DNA of 64,000 nt, taken from positions 1,932,969-1,996,968 of the forward strand of contig NC_089767.1 in the NCBI RefSeq assembly GCF_040412425.1. Reading direction: 5' to 3'. Shown here one piece after another: positions 11,889 through 23,908 of the stretch. The stretch's first letter is position 1, and each line of letters opens with the position of its first letter. Made by a program: the position numbers and the translations under genes. The DNA comes from Macrobrachium rosenbergii. Lineage: Eukaryota > Arthropoda > Malacostraca > Decapoda > Palaemonidae. The notes beneath the pieces are model-generated. The model was not told the origin of the DNA and searched no databases. It was given only the letters and a program-made list of their open reading frames with translations.

Positions 11889-12074
11889 TTAAGGAAAAAA
11901 GGAAAAACAGTTTAGTAAATTAAATTTTTATGTGGTTTAAGGAAAGGAAGACGTTCTTGACAGATAAATAAAATTCATAGCAAGATGCCTTTATGATTGA
12001 CGTGTAGACTTTCATTGTACATAATGTTCTATCCCGATTATTGAAGCAGAACAGTCCCAAGTTTTTAAAGAGAT

Positions 12075-12146
12075 TATGTAACTTAAGTACAACCACATTA
12101 GTCATTTTATTATGTAACTTAAGTACAACCACATTAGTCATTTTAT
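12075..12146. repeat. 36-bp perfect tandem duplication
   Basis: Two identical 36-bp units beginning 'tatgtaacttaagtacaacc', with units at 12075-12110 and 12111-12146. Perfect identity implies a recent event. A (CT)n tract follows at 12181-12212. Confidence 0.9.
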
Positions 12147-12176
12147 TAGGTAGATTACTCTACCACTAGATGTACA

Positions 12177-12214
<38 letters not shown>

Positions 12215-12324
12215 GTTGTTCTCGTCGAGTACCCAGATCGATCTCAATGACCCCCCTATATCAGCGAAAGGACGGGACTGAATATTTTCTCAAGTTATTG
12301 ACTTAAGAATACAAATTATAATAA

Positions 12325-12715
12325 TTTTAGTTTTCTGAAAAGAAAACTATTGTCTGTCCGTCCGCACTTTTTCTGTCCGCCCTCAGATCTTAAAAACTAC
12401 TGAGGCTAGAAGGCTGCAAATTGTTATGCTGATCATCCACCCTCCAATCATCAAACATACCAAACTGCAGCCCTCTAGCCTCAGTATTCTTATTTTATTT
12501 AAGGTTAAAGTTAGCCATGATCGTGCATCTGGCAACGATATAGGACTGGCCACCACCGGGCCGTGGTCAATGTTTCATGGGCTGCGGTTCATACAGCATT
12601 ATACTGAGACCACCGAAAGATAGGTCTGTTTTCGGTGGCCTTGAATATACGCTGCAGCGGCTGTACAGGTAACTCGATTGCGCCGAAAAAACTTCGGCGC
12701 ATTTCTTACTTCTTT
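12325..12715 (+). mobile_element. PAL multi-hairpin element
   Basis: Complete copy with 'agttttctgaaaagaaaact' at the left. A deletion removes 'gtgccggcttt' before 'gtctgtccgtccgc'. It ends 'cggcgcatttcttacttc'. Confidence 0.9.
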
Positions 12716-13156
12716 TAAAATTAGACAGAGTGAAGACGTAAATTACTAAGGACTCGTGTGTTTGTATATTTGATTTAATATGTTGCTACAATTTTATATA
12801 CATATACTATATATTTCCGTTATGTTGTAAGTGCTAATTAGAAAGTGTATAAATATCCCGCGCTGAATAAAATTATGTGTTGCAATAAAAAATTTTAAGC
12901 GATGGGTTCTCTGCATCTTAAATCACAAGTATTACGGCTATTACTGTCTACAGGTTTTACTGGTACAGATAAACAGATGCAAATGTATACATGTCTTATC
13001 CATATGAATATATGTGTATATATGTGTATATATAATGCAATTCGCTCTACTTCGCTGATATTCCAGGAGTAGAACGAATTGGATATTAAACGACATCTGT
13101 AGCTTAATATATGTATATATAAAATGTCACGGTGATGTAATGAAAATTCATATATT

Positions 13157-13227
<71 letters not shown>

Positions 13228-13540
13228 TATTATAGAACTATGGTACTAAAACTGAATGTTTATATGCTGTGTTATATATAATCATGTAACAGTGCAAAAT
13301 AACGAACTGATTACTTACTTCTATCATTAAATACTAATTCTGCCTTAGCCTTCGCATCCCGATCTTTTTTATTTATGGTAATAATGTTTAGGATCCCAGA
13401 CTGACTGCCGCTGGTACCGAGAAGAAAGCAGACTCCTTCAAAGCAACTGACGACTTTCCAGTGCTTGAAAATCAGAAATATTTGGTCCGTAGACGCTATT
13501 CTCCTTGCATTTTGATATATTTTTATGTATTCGTTAATTT
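12716..13540. other. unannotated AT-rich stretch with a TA tract
   Basis: Holds a TA tract at 13162-13222 and otherwise nothing recognised. Confidence 0.4.
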
Positions 13541-13560
13541 ATTCTTTTTTTTTTATCTTT

Positions 13561-13694
13561 TTAATAAGTGAGATCTCTTCACTCTGTATTTCTCTTTACC
13601 TTCTCTTACTTCCGCATCATAATATTCTTTGGAAGACTGAATTTCAAGTCAGTGGCCTCTATGGTGGGCTTGTTCCATATGTATAGGGTTCACC

Positions 13695-13726
<32 letters not shown>

Positions 13727-13728
13727 TC
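13561..13728 (+). mobile_element. L-ATT LINE 3' end with (AAT)n tail
   Basis: 5'-truncated copy in forward sense: 'taataagtgagatctcttc' 3'UTR, 'attctttggaagactgaa', 'cttgttccatatg', then an (AAT)n tail at 13697-13727. This copy fixes the sense of the family, because the tail is at the right end. Confidence 0.75.
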
Positions 13729-13785
13729 GACTTACAAATGCCCGGTTGTGGCCGCTTCTCTCTGAACGGGAGGCAGCTGATTTTC

Positions 13786-14036
13786 GTCTGAGCTGACGTT
13801 AAGCCAGCACGGGCTCTTGCTCAAAGAGCAGTCCGTAAGTGTCAGACGATGATTTGAAGTTTAAAAATGGTCAACAGTAAAATGTGTAAAATAATGATGT
13901 GAAAAATTTTTTATTGAGTTGGCGTTATACCAGCACGGGCTCTTGCTCGCAAAGCAGCCCGTAATTGTCATATACAATGATTTGAAGCGATAAAATGGTC
14001 ATGATTACAATGGATTAAAATAATGATGTGAGAAAT
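13786..14036. repeat. two ~125 bp direct repeats
   Basis: Both units carry 'ccagcacgggctcttgctc', 'atgatttgaag', 'aaaatggtca' and 'aataatgatgtga'. The first holds a hairpin, 'acgggctcttgctc' against 'gagcagtccgt'. Units are about 80 percent alike by eye. Confidence 0.7.
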
Positions 14037-14111
14037 GATAACATGGTCTTGAAGTGAAAAGTTGAACAGGTAGGATTACAAGATCCTTTAAACCCTCAGG
14101 TGCCCATCAGC

Positions 14112-14114
<3 letters not shown>

Positions 14115-14184
<70 letters not shown>
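14115..14184. repeat. (GA)n microsatellite
   Basis: Uninterrupted purine tract of about 70 bp. Confidence 0.93.
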
Positions 14185-14186
<2 letters not shown>

Positions 14187-14458
14187 GCGAGCCTTGGCTA
14201 AGTAGTAGGTGGCCAATTAAGAGAAATGAAAAATATATCGGAGAAAAATCGGGAAAAATTATAAACTCTACGGAAATTCCACATCCCATTTCACTTACTC
14301 TGACCTGCTCGAACTATTTTGCCGTGAGATGAGGACGCTTAGCATTTGTTGGGGTTATAGCCTTAATTATTTCTGCAACCTACTGTCACATAATTATACA
14401 ACCAGTCTCTTCTCATTTTTGTAAACCTGTATGTGGGTGTGGGTTTGTAGACTTCAGA

Positions 14459-14683
<225 letters not shown>

Positions 14684-14981
14684 ACCGCTTTAGGATTGAA
14701 AAAGGACGATCCCCTGTGTAGAAAAAATTATTATAAGAGAAATTTCAACAGGAGGATCTTTCTAATGTGAAGTTTGCAATGTTGCACTTACAACGTATGA
14801 CTGTTATACTTTCTTTTTGTTTATGGGAACATGACGAAAGTCTCGCATTGCATGTTCCATTGTTTCTCTCTCACTTTTGGAAATCATGAAAGGCAGGAGA
14901 GTGTGAGATAATGTCAGAAATTGCAAAGCACTTTCGCTTGAATTTCCACATGTTTCTGCAACAGATATATGGTTTGAAGAA

Positions 14982-14984
<3 letters not shown>

Positions 14985-15048
<64 letters not shown>

Positions 15049-15071
15049 GGTTTTCCATATAAATAGGAGTT

Positions 15072-15133
<62 letters not shown>

Positions 15134-15156
15134 GGTTTTCCATATAAATAGGAGTT

Positions 15157-15217
<61 letters not shown>

Positions 15218-15233
15218 CTTAGGTTTTTCCATA

Positions 15234-15307
<74 letters not shown>

Positions 15308-15334
15308 TAGGTTTTTTCCATATAAATAGGAGTT

Positions 15335-15406
<72 letters not shown>

Positions 15407-15457
15407 TCTCTATCTCTCTCTTTTCTTAGGTTTTTTCCATATAAATAGGAGTTTATT

Positions 15458-15531
<74 letters not shown>

Positions 15532-15559
15532 CCTAGGTTTTTCCATAAAAATAGGGGTT

Positions 15560-15623
<64 letters not shown>

Positions 15624-15650
15624 CTTAGTTTTTCCATATAAATAGGAGTT

Positions 15651-15716
<66 letters not shown>

Positions 15717-15741
15717 GGTTTTTTCCATATAAATAGGAGTT

Positions 15742-15805
<64 letters not shown>

Positions 15806-15817
15806 TAAATAGGAGTT

Positions 15818-15877
<60 letters not shown>
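14985..15877. repeat. compound (CT)n minisatellite with a 25-35 bp spacer
   Basis: Ten CT tracts of 40-80 bp are separated by nine copies of a spacer of the form 'ttaggttttttccatat', 'aaataggagtttattt'. The spacer at about 15215-15238 lacks 'aggagttta' and the one at 15801 lacks 'aggtttt'. The repeat unit is about 85-105 bp, set by tract length. Confidence 0.9.
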
Positions 15878-15880
<3 letters not shown>

Positions 15881-16238
15881 GCAGCACAGCACAGAATCCC
15901 AGCAGCATGCACAGAGGTGATGTAATGGGCCGGGTATAAAAAGATTGTCCCCCATTCTTAAGGGAGAAGATCCACAACACAATGCCTCCGTTGCACCTCG
16001 GCCAAGACTCGAGAGAGTATCGCTGAATCTTCTAAAAGCTTCAATCTTTCGCCTCCTCAAACACCGTGATTTCGACGGCATCATCTCTCTCGACTCGAGC
16101 AAGCAGGAGAAGTCACAACAGTATTGGTGAACAGCGCCGTTTCGAAAGCAAATCGTTTAGAAAAGCAAATAAGTCGTTAGGTAACTTGCTTGCCATGTCT
16201 CTGCTCCTCGAAGCTCGCGGCGAGATCACAGAGATAAA

Positions 16239-16545
16239 GGGAGTGTAGTGCTGCCAGTGTGCCTTACGTGGTGCGCCGTAGACTTTACTAAAGGGTGTTT
16301 GCAGCGTCCCTTCGGCCCCTAGCTGCAACCCCTTTCATTTCTTTGATTGCAGCTTCGTTCATATTCTCTGCATTCCATCTTATTTTCCTTAACCCTGTCC
16401 TAACAATTGTTTCATAGTGCAACTGCTTTGAGGTTTTCCTCCTGTTGCACCTTTCAAACCTTTTTCTGTCAGTTTCCGTTTCAGCGCTGAATGAACTCAT
16501 AGGTCCCAGCGCTTGGCCTTTGGCCTAAATTCTATATTATGTATT
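16239..16545 (+). mobile_element. SINE-A
   Basis: Head degraded ('gggagtgtagtgctgccagtg'), middle and 3' part well preserved, ending 'ggcctaaattctatatta'. No target duplication was found. Confidence 0.82.
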
Positions 16546-16645
16546 CTCATTCAAACAGTCTTTTGACTGTCATAAGCGCTAGATGGCGAAAGCGCCCCCT
16601 GTGTTTGACCAGGCAGCCAAAATTTCATAAAAACGTAATTCGCGC
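16545..16645 (+). mobile_element. SINE-A variant B 3' fragment
   Basis: Contains 'gctagatggcgaaagcgccc' and 'ccaggcagccaaaatttcat', which match the 3' end of variant B. It directly abuts the preceding SINE-A. Confidence 0.5.
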
Positions 16646-16776
16646 TCAGCCACGGTCTAGAAGAGATAGCGCGCGACTCCTTTCCAAGTTCTTTGGCAAT
16701 ACCCAGCCATAACTTCCGCGTACGTACAGAAGAACTCATTCAATCGCTGAAAACTGTATATCAAACTGTAAAGGCT

Positions 16777-16807
<31 letters not shown>

Positions 16808-16893
16808 TTATTATTCTTCTTATTATTATTCTTCTTATTCTTCTTCTTCTTCTTCTTCTTCTTATTTTTCTTCTTCTTCTTCTTCTTCTTCTT
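16777..16893. repeat. (CTT)n / (ATT)n trinucleotide tract
   Basis: Mixed 'cttctt' and 'attatt' runs. The poly-Lys and poly-Leu frames over it are artefacts. Confidence 0.92.
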
Positions 16894-17183
16894 CCGGGTC
16901 AAAGGCCATCTAAGGACTTGTGTGGATCTTGAAACTTTTATCAGGCCTGACCTGTTCTTCCGCGATTTAGATGTTGTCGTCGTTAATAATATTTACATCA
17001 ACATCGGCAGCAAAGGACAAGCAGGAAGAGCTGTGTCTGGGTTAGGGTAATAGATATGGAGGGAGAAAGGGACGCATAATACATATACATAATACGTATA
17101 AACATGCATACATACATAGATACATGCTAAACACACACGTACACACAAATGTATATATATATGTGTGTGTGTGTATATGTATG

Positions 17184-17240
<57 letters not shown>

Positions 17241-17790
17241 ACTCTACGGAGTGATATTTGATCTTGTCATTGAAATAAAGCATTGACGTCAATATCGGTT
17301 CCTGTATCAAATTTCTTCGTCTTGTTCCTCACCAAAATAGCTATGAAGTTCCCTAATAACTTTGCGTGTATGCAAAGGCGAGTTAGTATTCATGATTTTG
17401 AATCTATGTATATACATAATATACACTAAAGTATGTATTGTTTTATTTCTATTATACTGACTCGCACGGGAAGCCCATACTTGCCAAGCGAGTTTAAAAT
17501 TGCTTCACGCTCTTACGAAGAAATTGGGTGTCAGATTCACTTTCATAATCTCTTCACTGAAAATAAACTTCTTTTGCCACCACCCGCAAGAAAGGCAGCG
17601 CCTTGGAAAGCATTCTTGAGTATGGGGGGCAATGTGTGAAGACACACTCACGCACAAAATGGTCCCTGGTATATGGCGTACATACGTGTTTGTATTGCTT
17701 TCCAGTAATGCAGTGATAAAAACTACTAGTGTGACCAGATATCGCGTTACATTTTGGGAAAGTTTAGTTCCCGTTTGCCTCTTCTTTGCA
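16894..17790. other. unannotated stretch with a TA tract
   Basis: A TA tract lies at 17185-17236 with flanking 'acacac' and 'tgtgtgtg' runs, and nothing else was recognised. Confidence 0.4.
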
Positions 17791-17793
17791 TTG

Positions 17794-17796
<3 letters not shown>

Positions 17797-17858
<62 letters not shown>
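17797..17858. repeat. (CT)n microsatellite
   Basis: Uninterrupted pyrimidine tract of about 62 bp. Confidence 0.93.
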
Positions 17859-17860
<2 letters not shown>

Positions 17861-18033
17861 TAAGAGGCCAAGAGGTATGTCTGCATTTTTAGAGATTTTT
17901 CACGTTTCAATGAACAATATTGAACATGGGCTCACTTATATGATTACTAATATGGCTATTCCCACTGGCTTAAATTATAATCTACATTTGTAATGTTTTC
18001 TGTTAATAAGTCGAGGCTGATTCACTGACCGTA

Positions 18034-18378
18034 AAACAAGTAAAATATGCGCTTCGGCGCAATCGAGTTTTCTGTACAGACATCAAGTCTTCTTCTATAA
18101 TGACAGCCGCACCCCATAACGTTCACCCACGGCCCGGTGGTGGCCTGTCCTATAGCGTTGCCAGATGCACGATCATGGCTAAGTTTAACCTTAAATAAAA
18201 TAAAAATTACTGAGGCTAGAGGGCTGCAATTTGGTATGTTTGATGATTTGAGGGTGGATGATCAACATACAATTTGCAGCCTCTAGCCTCAGTAGTTTTT
18301 AAGATCTGAGGGCGGACAGAAAAAGACACAGACAAATAGTCATCTCAGTAGTTTTTTTTTTTACAGAAACTAAAAAAA
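18034..18378 (-). mobile_element. PAL multi-hairpin element, reverse
   Basis: Begins 'aaaacaagtaaaatatgcgc'. It has deletions in the 'ttcggtgg' hairpin and in the CTGTCCGCAC-type repeat near its 5' end. Confidence 0.85.
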
Positions 18379-18728
18379 GCAGGAAAGAAAAATGTTAGGC
18401 CCAATGTCGACGGAAGCGATGGGCCCGCTAACTGAAAGGTGGAAGATTATAGCAATCACTTAAAGGGAAACAGTTTGGAAGTTGAGAGAAATAGGCAGTC
18501 ACACCACCAAGTATTATAGCGAGCTTAAAGGACTCTCTTTCATTTGAGTGGACCAGCTGCCAAAATAGTGCCACTGGAATAGAGACACCACTAATCAACT
18601 TTCGGGAAGCACGTAGAGAGAGAGAGAGAGAGAGAGAACCGAGAGAGAGAGAGAGAGAATATTCAGAAAACCGAATGACAGAACAATAATAAGAAGAAGA
18701 AGACATTAAGGAATACTTACCATATCAA

Positions 18729-19088
18729 CCCCGTAAGAGGGTAGTGCCGTCAGTGCACCTCACGTGGTGCACTGTAAGTATTACTAAACGGTGTTTGCAG
18801 CGTCCTTTCGGCCCCAAGCTGCACCCACTTCTTAACCTTTTACTTTACCTCCATTCCTTCTTCTTTATTACAATTTTACTGTCCGGCTTCTCTGACTATT
18901 TATTATTGCAACCGTGGGTTTTTCTCCCAGTTACACCTTTAGATTCCTGTAGTTCATCACCTTCATTTTCTGGATCTCTTTATCTTGCTGTCCATCCACT
19001 CCAACTCCCTCTTTTCACGGTCTTAAGCGCTGGAAGCCCCAAAGTGTCCCAGTGCTTGGTTTGACAGCCTCAATTTCGTAAAATCGAA
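18729..19088 (+). mobile_element. SINE-A variant B, full length
   Basis: Best example of variant B: intact head ('ccccgtaagagggtagtgcc'), shared 'tttgcagcgtcctttcggcc', then the private 3' half with 'tttctggatctctttatctt' and the end 'ttcgtaaaatcgaatc'. A hairpin head is present and no target duplication is certain. Confidence 0.75.
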
Positions 19089-19176
19089 TCAACTTACGAC
19101 TCTGAAATTTTCAAGATTGGATCTGGACATTTTCGACGTGATGTCCATCAAAGACACCGAAAATGTTGACCCAAAT

Positions 19177-19571
19177 AAACAAGTAAAAAATGCGCCGAGG
19201 TTTCTTCGGCGCAATCGAGTTTTCTGTACAGCGTATAATCAGGGCCACCGAAAGCAGATCTATCTTTCGATGGTCTCGGTATAATGCTGTATAAGCCGCG
19301 GCCCATGAAACTTAAACCGCGGGCCGGTGGTGGCCTGTCCTATATCGTTGCCAGACGCACGAACACGGCTAACGTTAACCTTAAATAAAAAAAACTACTG
19401 AGGTTAGCAGGCTGCAATTTGGTATGTTTGATGATTGGAGGGTGGATGATCAACATACCAATTTGTTGCCCTCTAACCTCAGTAGCTTTTAAGATCTGAG
19501 GGCGGGCAGGAAAAGTGCGGACGGACAGACAAAACCGGAACAATAATTTTCTTCTACAGAACACTAAAAAC
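19177..19571 (-). mobile_element. PAL multi-hairpin element, reverse
   Basis: Begins 'aaacaagtaaaaaatgcgcc'. The 'gccgctac' segment before 'agcgtataatc' is missing. It ends 'cagaacactaaaaactg'. Confidence 0.88.
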
Positions 19572-19740
19572 TGACTAATCGTCAACAAGGAGAAATCGGC
19601 AGAAATTAGCTTAACAAGAATAAGATTGTATGGCCGTGTGAAGTCCTGCCCACACTAGGGGAAGCATTGTTTACAAACGCTTTTTACCGTATATTTGTTT
19701 CCCATCCAGAATGGAAAACATTTAGTGTTTCTTTGTGTAA

Positions 19741-19779
19741 ATGTATAGATACACATATATAATGTATAATGTATGTATG

Positions 19780-19840
<61 letters not shown>

Positions 19841-20105
19841 ACATGTATATATATGTCTATATAAATACATACATATTATGTATTTATATATATATATATA
19901 AATACATATTCATATTATGTTTACATATTATACATATATTCCTTTTTCCAAAAACTTCCTCACATACATACGTACTTATTCATATTCATATTTACATATG
20001 TACATACATACATCTACAAACCAGTATGTGCATATACATTATTCATATTCATATTTACATATGTACAAGTACATATATTCCTTTTTCCAAAAACTTCCTC
20101 ACCCA
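19741..20105. repeat. (TA)n tract and ~140 bp direct duplication
   Basis: A TA tract lies at 19788-19836. The segment 'acatatattcctttttccaa' recurs at about 19932 and 20071, with 'cattcatattcatatttaca' forms between, a direct duplication of about 140 bp. Confidence 0.75.
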
Positions 20106-20559
20106 CCTCTTTTCCTTTCTCTCAATTATCCCTCGTCGAGTGCATCAAAACTGCCAGGTAAAATACAGAGGCTATATACTGCACCAACAGGCATCTTGAC
20201 GACAACTAAGGTCTGGACAGGAAACATTGTTTGCAAACTGTTTACTAACAGTTTCCAAGAAACTGTCTGCAAGACATAATAGGTAAAACCAGGTGAACTG
20301 CGCAGTTTAATCATGTCGTCCCTGTTTTGACGAACTAGCGTAACCCATTTTTTTTTAATTTTTGAGTTTTCTAACCAAAGTGACTCAGTTTTTCATACTC
20401 GATAACATATCAAACCTCATCTGTCTGTTTGTCAAAAACCAGCTAAAAGATGAACGATAATATCAACATCTTTGGAGCACATTTTTCTAAGAATAGGAGA
20501 AAATTGAGTTCGTCAAACTAAGAACTATGTAGATATAATAGAAGAACCAGACTTTTAGT
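20106..20559. other. unannotated stretch
   Basis: No repeat or gene recognised. Short repeated 'aacattgtttgcaaac' and 'aagcattgtttacaaacg' forms (also near 19660) hint at an old duplication. Confidence 0.35.
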
Positions 20560-20981
20560 TTTTAGTTTTGTGTAAAAGAAAACTTTTGTGACTGCTTTGT
20601 CTGTCCGTCCACACTATTTTATGTCCGCAATTTTTTGTGTCCGCCCTCAGATCTTAAAAACTACTGAGGCTAGAGGGCTGCAAATTGGTATGTTGATCAT
20701 CCACCCTCCAATCATCAAACATACCAAATTGCAGCCCTCTAGCCTCAGTGGTTTTTATTTTATTTAAGGTTAAATTCAGCCATAATCATCCTTCTGGCAC
20801 GATATTGGATAGACAGGCCACCACCGGACCGTGGTTAAAGTTTCGTGGGCCGCGGCTCATGCAGCATTATACCGAGACCACCGAAAAACATATTTATTTT
20901 CGGTAGCCTTGATTATACGCTGTAGCGGCTGTACAGAAAACTCGATTGCGCCGGAGAAACTTCGGCTCATTTTTTGCTTAT
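20560..20981 (+). mobile_element. PAL multi-hairpin element, reference copy
   Basis: Shows all parts of the element in order. First is the left inverted end 'agttttgtgtaaaagaaaac', then 'gtctgtccgtcc' repeats. The central hairpin is at 20661-20751, with ~35-bp arms and a ~20-nt loop holding 'ccaccctcc'. Next are 'aaggttaaat', 'ccaccaccggaccgtgg', the 'ccaccgaaaa'/'ttttcggtag' hairpin and the mirrored 'ctgtacagaaaact'. The copy closes with a 'cggagaaacttcgg' hairpin and a T-rich end. It has no coding frame. Confidence 0.9.
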
Positions 20982-21330
20982 TCTCCTAAGTGTACAATAA
21001 TCAATGGTAATCTTCATACTACCAGCTCTATTTATGCCGCTCCTATTACTACTAATAATGACTGTTATTATAACAGCGTTCATGTGAAAGTTTCAAGTCT
21101 AATAATGCAATTTATTCTCTGTACCTGTAATTACCTGCATATATTCATATATTCACGGAGTAAAGTCAGCGTCACGCTACCATTTTGCTATCGGACTCTG
21201 TACAAGAAGTAAACATCATTTTCCGTATCTGCGCACTCTGCGACGCCGGTTCGTAGAATAGATAGATCAATCAATTATTGGCTGCCTGGTCCTTTAAAGC
21301 TTCCCGGGGAACATGCTCTCGTTTTATTCA
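20982..21330. other. unannotated stretch
   Basis: No recognised repeat, and frames here lack support. Confidence 0.35.
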
Positions 21331-21379
21331 TGTATTTAAATGCATATGTTGCCAGTTCATATGAATATATACATATGTG

Positions 21380-21430
21380 TGTGTATATATATACATATAT
21401 ATATATTAAATATATATATATATATATACA

Positions 21431-21511
<81 letters not shown>

Positions 21512-21560
21512 ATATATATACATGTATATGTTTTTATATAATCTGTATATATATTTATAT
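21380..21560. repeat. (TA)n tract
   Basis: Interrupted TA run with its longest pure part at about 21438-21506. Confidence 0.9.
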
Positions 21561-21605
21561 ATAAATCCCTAAATATTTAGGAATATATAAATCATATGTG
21601 TGTGT

Positions 21606-21955
21606 GACATTTGATCCCGGAGTGTTTTTAAACAGTAAGACTGTGAAACTGTTTCCCCGTGTTTAGCACTGGATTTGGGGATCAAATGTGTTTCCCCGTG
21701 TTTAGCACTAAATTTTCAGGGATCAAAGGTCCCCGTGTTTAGCGACATTTGATCCCCAAATGTGGTGTTTAGCACTAGACCCGGGATCAAATGTGTTTCC
21801 CAAGACTCACCTACACAAATGTTTCCCCCGTATTTAGCACCAGACCCTCGAGATCAAATATGTTTCCCGTGTTTAAAGCACTAGCCCCTCGGGAAACAAA
21901 TGCACTTAGGGACATTTGATCCCGGAGGGGCTAGTACTAAACACGGCGAAACACA
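21606..21955. repeat. degenerate ~40 bp minisatellite with inverted ends
   Basis: Units contain 'gatcaaatgtgtttccccg' and 'tgtttagcactag' (about seven, diverged). The first and last segments carry the motif in the opposite orientation ('acatttgatcccggag' at both 21608 and 21910, and 'actaaacacggcgaaacac' at the right), so the array is partly a foldback. Confidence 0.75.
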
Positions 21956-22149
21956 TTATACACTGTTAATTTCAAGTAATCGGACCTTGGCCACACCTCT
22001 CGGCCATTTCCCTAATTGGCCGATTTCGGGTTTTGCCGTAACACATACAACTATTTATACACCTGTGTATGCATTTGCAAGTATTGTTTTCACCTTAGGA
22101 GGATTGTTGAGAATATGTAGTGTGGATGGCCTTTTGTGGATAATGAAAT

Positions 22150-22440
22150 GGAATGGATATAAAATTTAAAAGGCCAAGCGCTGGGACCTATGAGGTCATT
22201 CAGCGCTGAAAGGAAAATTGAAAGTAAAAAGTTTTTAAGTGTATAACAGGAAGAAAGCCTCGCAGTTGCACTATGAAGCAATTGTTAGGAGAGGGTGGAA
22301 AGAAAGATGGAAGAAAGAATATGAATGGAGTTACAGTAAAGGGAATGAAAGGGGTTGCAGCTAGGGCCCGAAGGGACGCTGCAGAGTACCTTAAGTAATG
22401 CCTACAGTGCACCGAGTGAGGTGCCTGACAGTTTGCATAA
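22150..22440 (-). mobile_element. SINE-A, reverse
   Basis: Near-complete copy from 'aaggccaagcgctgggacc' to 'gtgcaccgagtgaggtgcc'. The last ~25 bp of the head are missing. Confidence 0.82.
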
Positions 22441-22686
22441 AGATTTGAAATCTTTATGTGCAAAGGTGTTGTCTATAGAGTATACAGACGACTGTTATAA
22501 GCTGAGTGTAAAGATACACTGTCGACTGGGATTTGGTATGTCCTGACAATCTGTATTGATGAGGGAGGTTTGTAAACTGAAGATGAGTACTGTAAGCAAG
22601 AGAATCATGCCAAAGAGAGAACAAAGGGCCAGCAAGCTTGTATCTTTTCAGATCCTCCAATTTGTACCCTCAGCATACCTGAAGAA

Positions 22687-22989
22687 CCCCGTAGGGCGGG
22701 GGGGGGGGTTAGAGCCGTTAGTGCACCTCATGCGGTGCACTGTAGGCAACTTCGGCCTCTAACTGCAACCCCTTTCATTCCCTTTACTTTACCTCCGTTC
22801 ATATCATCTTTCTTCCATCTTGCTATCCACCCTCCCCTAACAATTATTTCATAGTGCAACTGCTTTGAGGTTTTCCTCCTGTTACACCCTTCAAACCTAC
22901 CTACTCTCAATTTCCTTTCCAGCGCTGAATGACCTCATAGGTCCCAGCGCTTGGTCTTTGGCCTAAACTCTATATTCCATTCCATTCCG
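22687..22989 (+). mobile_element. SINE-A with target duplication
   Basis: Head with an expanded G run, a ~30 bp deletion after 'ctgtaggc', and tail (attcc)n. Flanks 'tacctgaagaa' (22676-22686) and 'taactgaagac' (22990-23000) agree at 9 of 11 positions. Confidence 0.82.
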
Positions 22990-23275
22990 TAACTGAAGAC
23001 TTTTCCACAGTACAAAATTGAATATGGTCACAGGAAAAATACTGTGGAATCGTTTACTGGGCAGAGGTTTAAATGAGATTAGATTAAAGAGACAGTCACT
23101 ACATTTCGTAAAAATGTTTTCACTCTCGGCACTCACAAACACATTTCAAGATCGCGTGAGTGATTAAAGTGAAAATCTGAGTAATTGAGATTTATTGCGG
23201 AATTCAGCCTTTGAATTGCAGTGCAGAGGGAATGGAAAAGAATTTAGATTGTTGTTAGTCTTGAACTCTGTGGGA

Positions 23276-23390
23276 CGGTTGGTTGGTGGGATATCATGGG
23301 AGGTTGGTGGGGGAGGTCTTACCCCCTTGAAAGGATATCATGGGACGGTTGGTGTGGGGGAGGTCTTACCCCCTTGAAAGGATATCATGC
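23276..23390. repeat. ~55 bp tandem duplication
   Basis: Two near-identical units sharing 'gggggaggtcttaccccctt' and 'gaaaggatatcatg', with a partial third at the left. Confidence 0.85.
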
Positions 23391-23647
23391 CGTGTGGCTG
23401 TTCAAGTAATAACATCTATTGATCCTTGCTTCAAGTCTGTAGTAAAAGAGAACAGCAAAAGACAGCCCCTTGGGGAGCGTCCAGTGTAACCACAGGGTGT
23501 AGGAGATAAGGTTTAAAGTAAATTCTTGACATTCTCTTGTTAAGATTAATAATCTTCACAGATCGACAGGAAAATGATTCCTAAAGATATTCGTGTCTAG
23601 TACGAAGTGTCGTAGGTTTAAATTTTACTTTCAGTCTGTTCTTTGTA

Positions 23648-23908
<261 letters not shown>

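Noticed and set aside
14985..15877. CRISPR-like alternation of fixed spacer and tract
   Set aside because: The variable part is pure (CT)n, so this is a compound minisatellite.
19900..20280. 120-152 codon frames at the TA tract edge
   Set aside because: They start in the TA tract and read through a direct duplication; there is no independent support.
20560..20981. Hammerhead-type ribozyme core in PAL
   Set aside because: I looked for 'ctgatga' with a paired 'gaaa' and cleavage site and did not find the required order.
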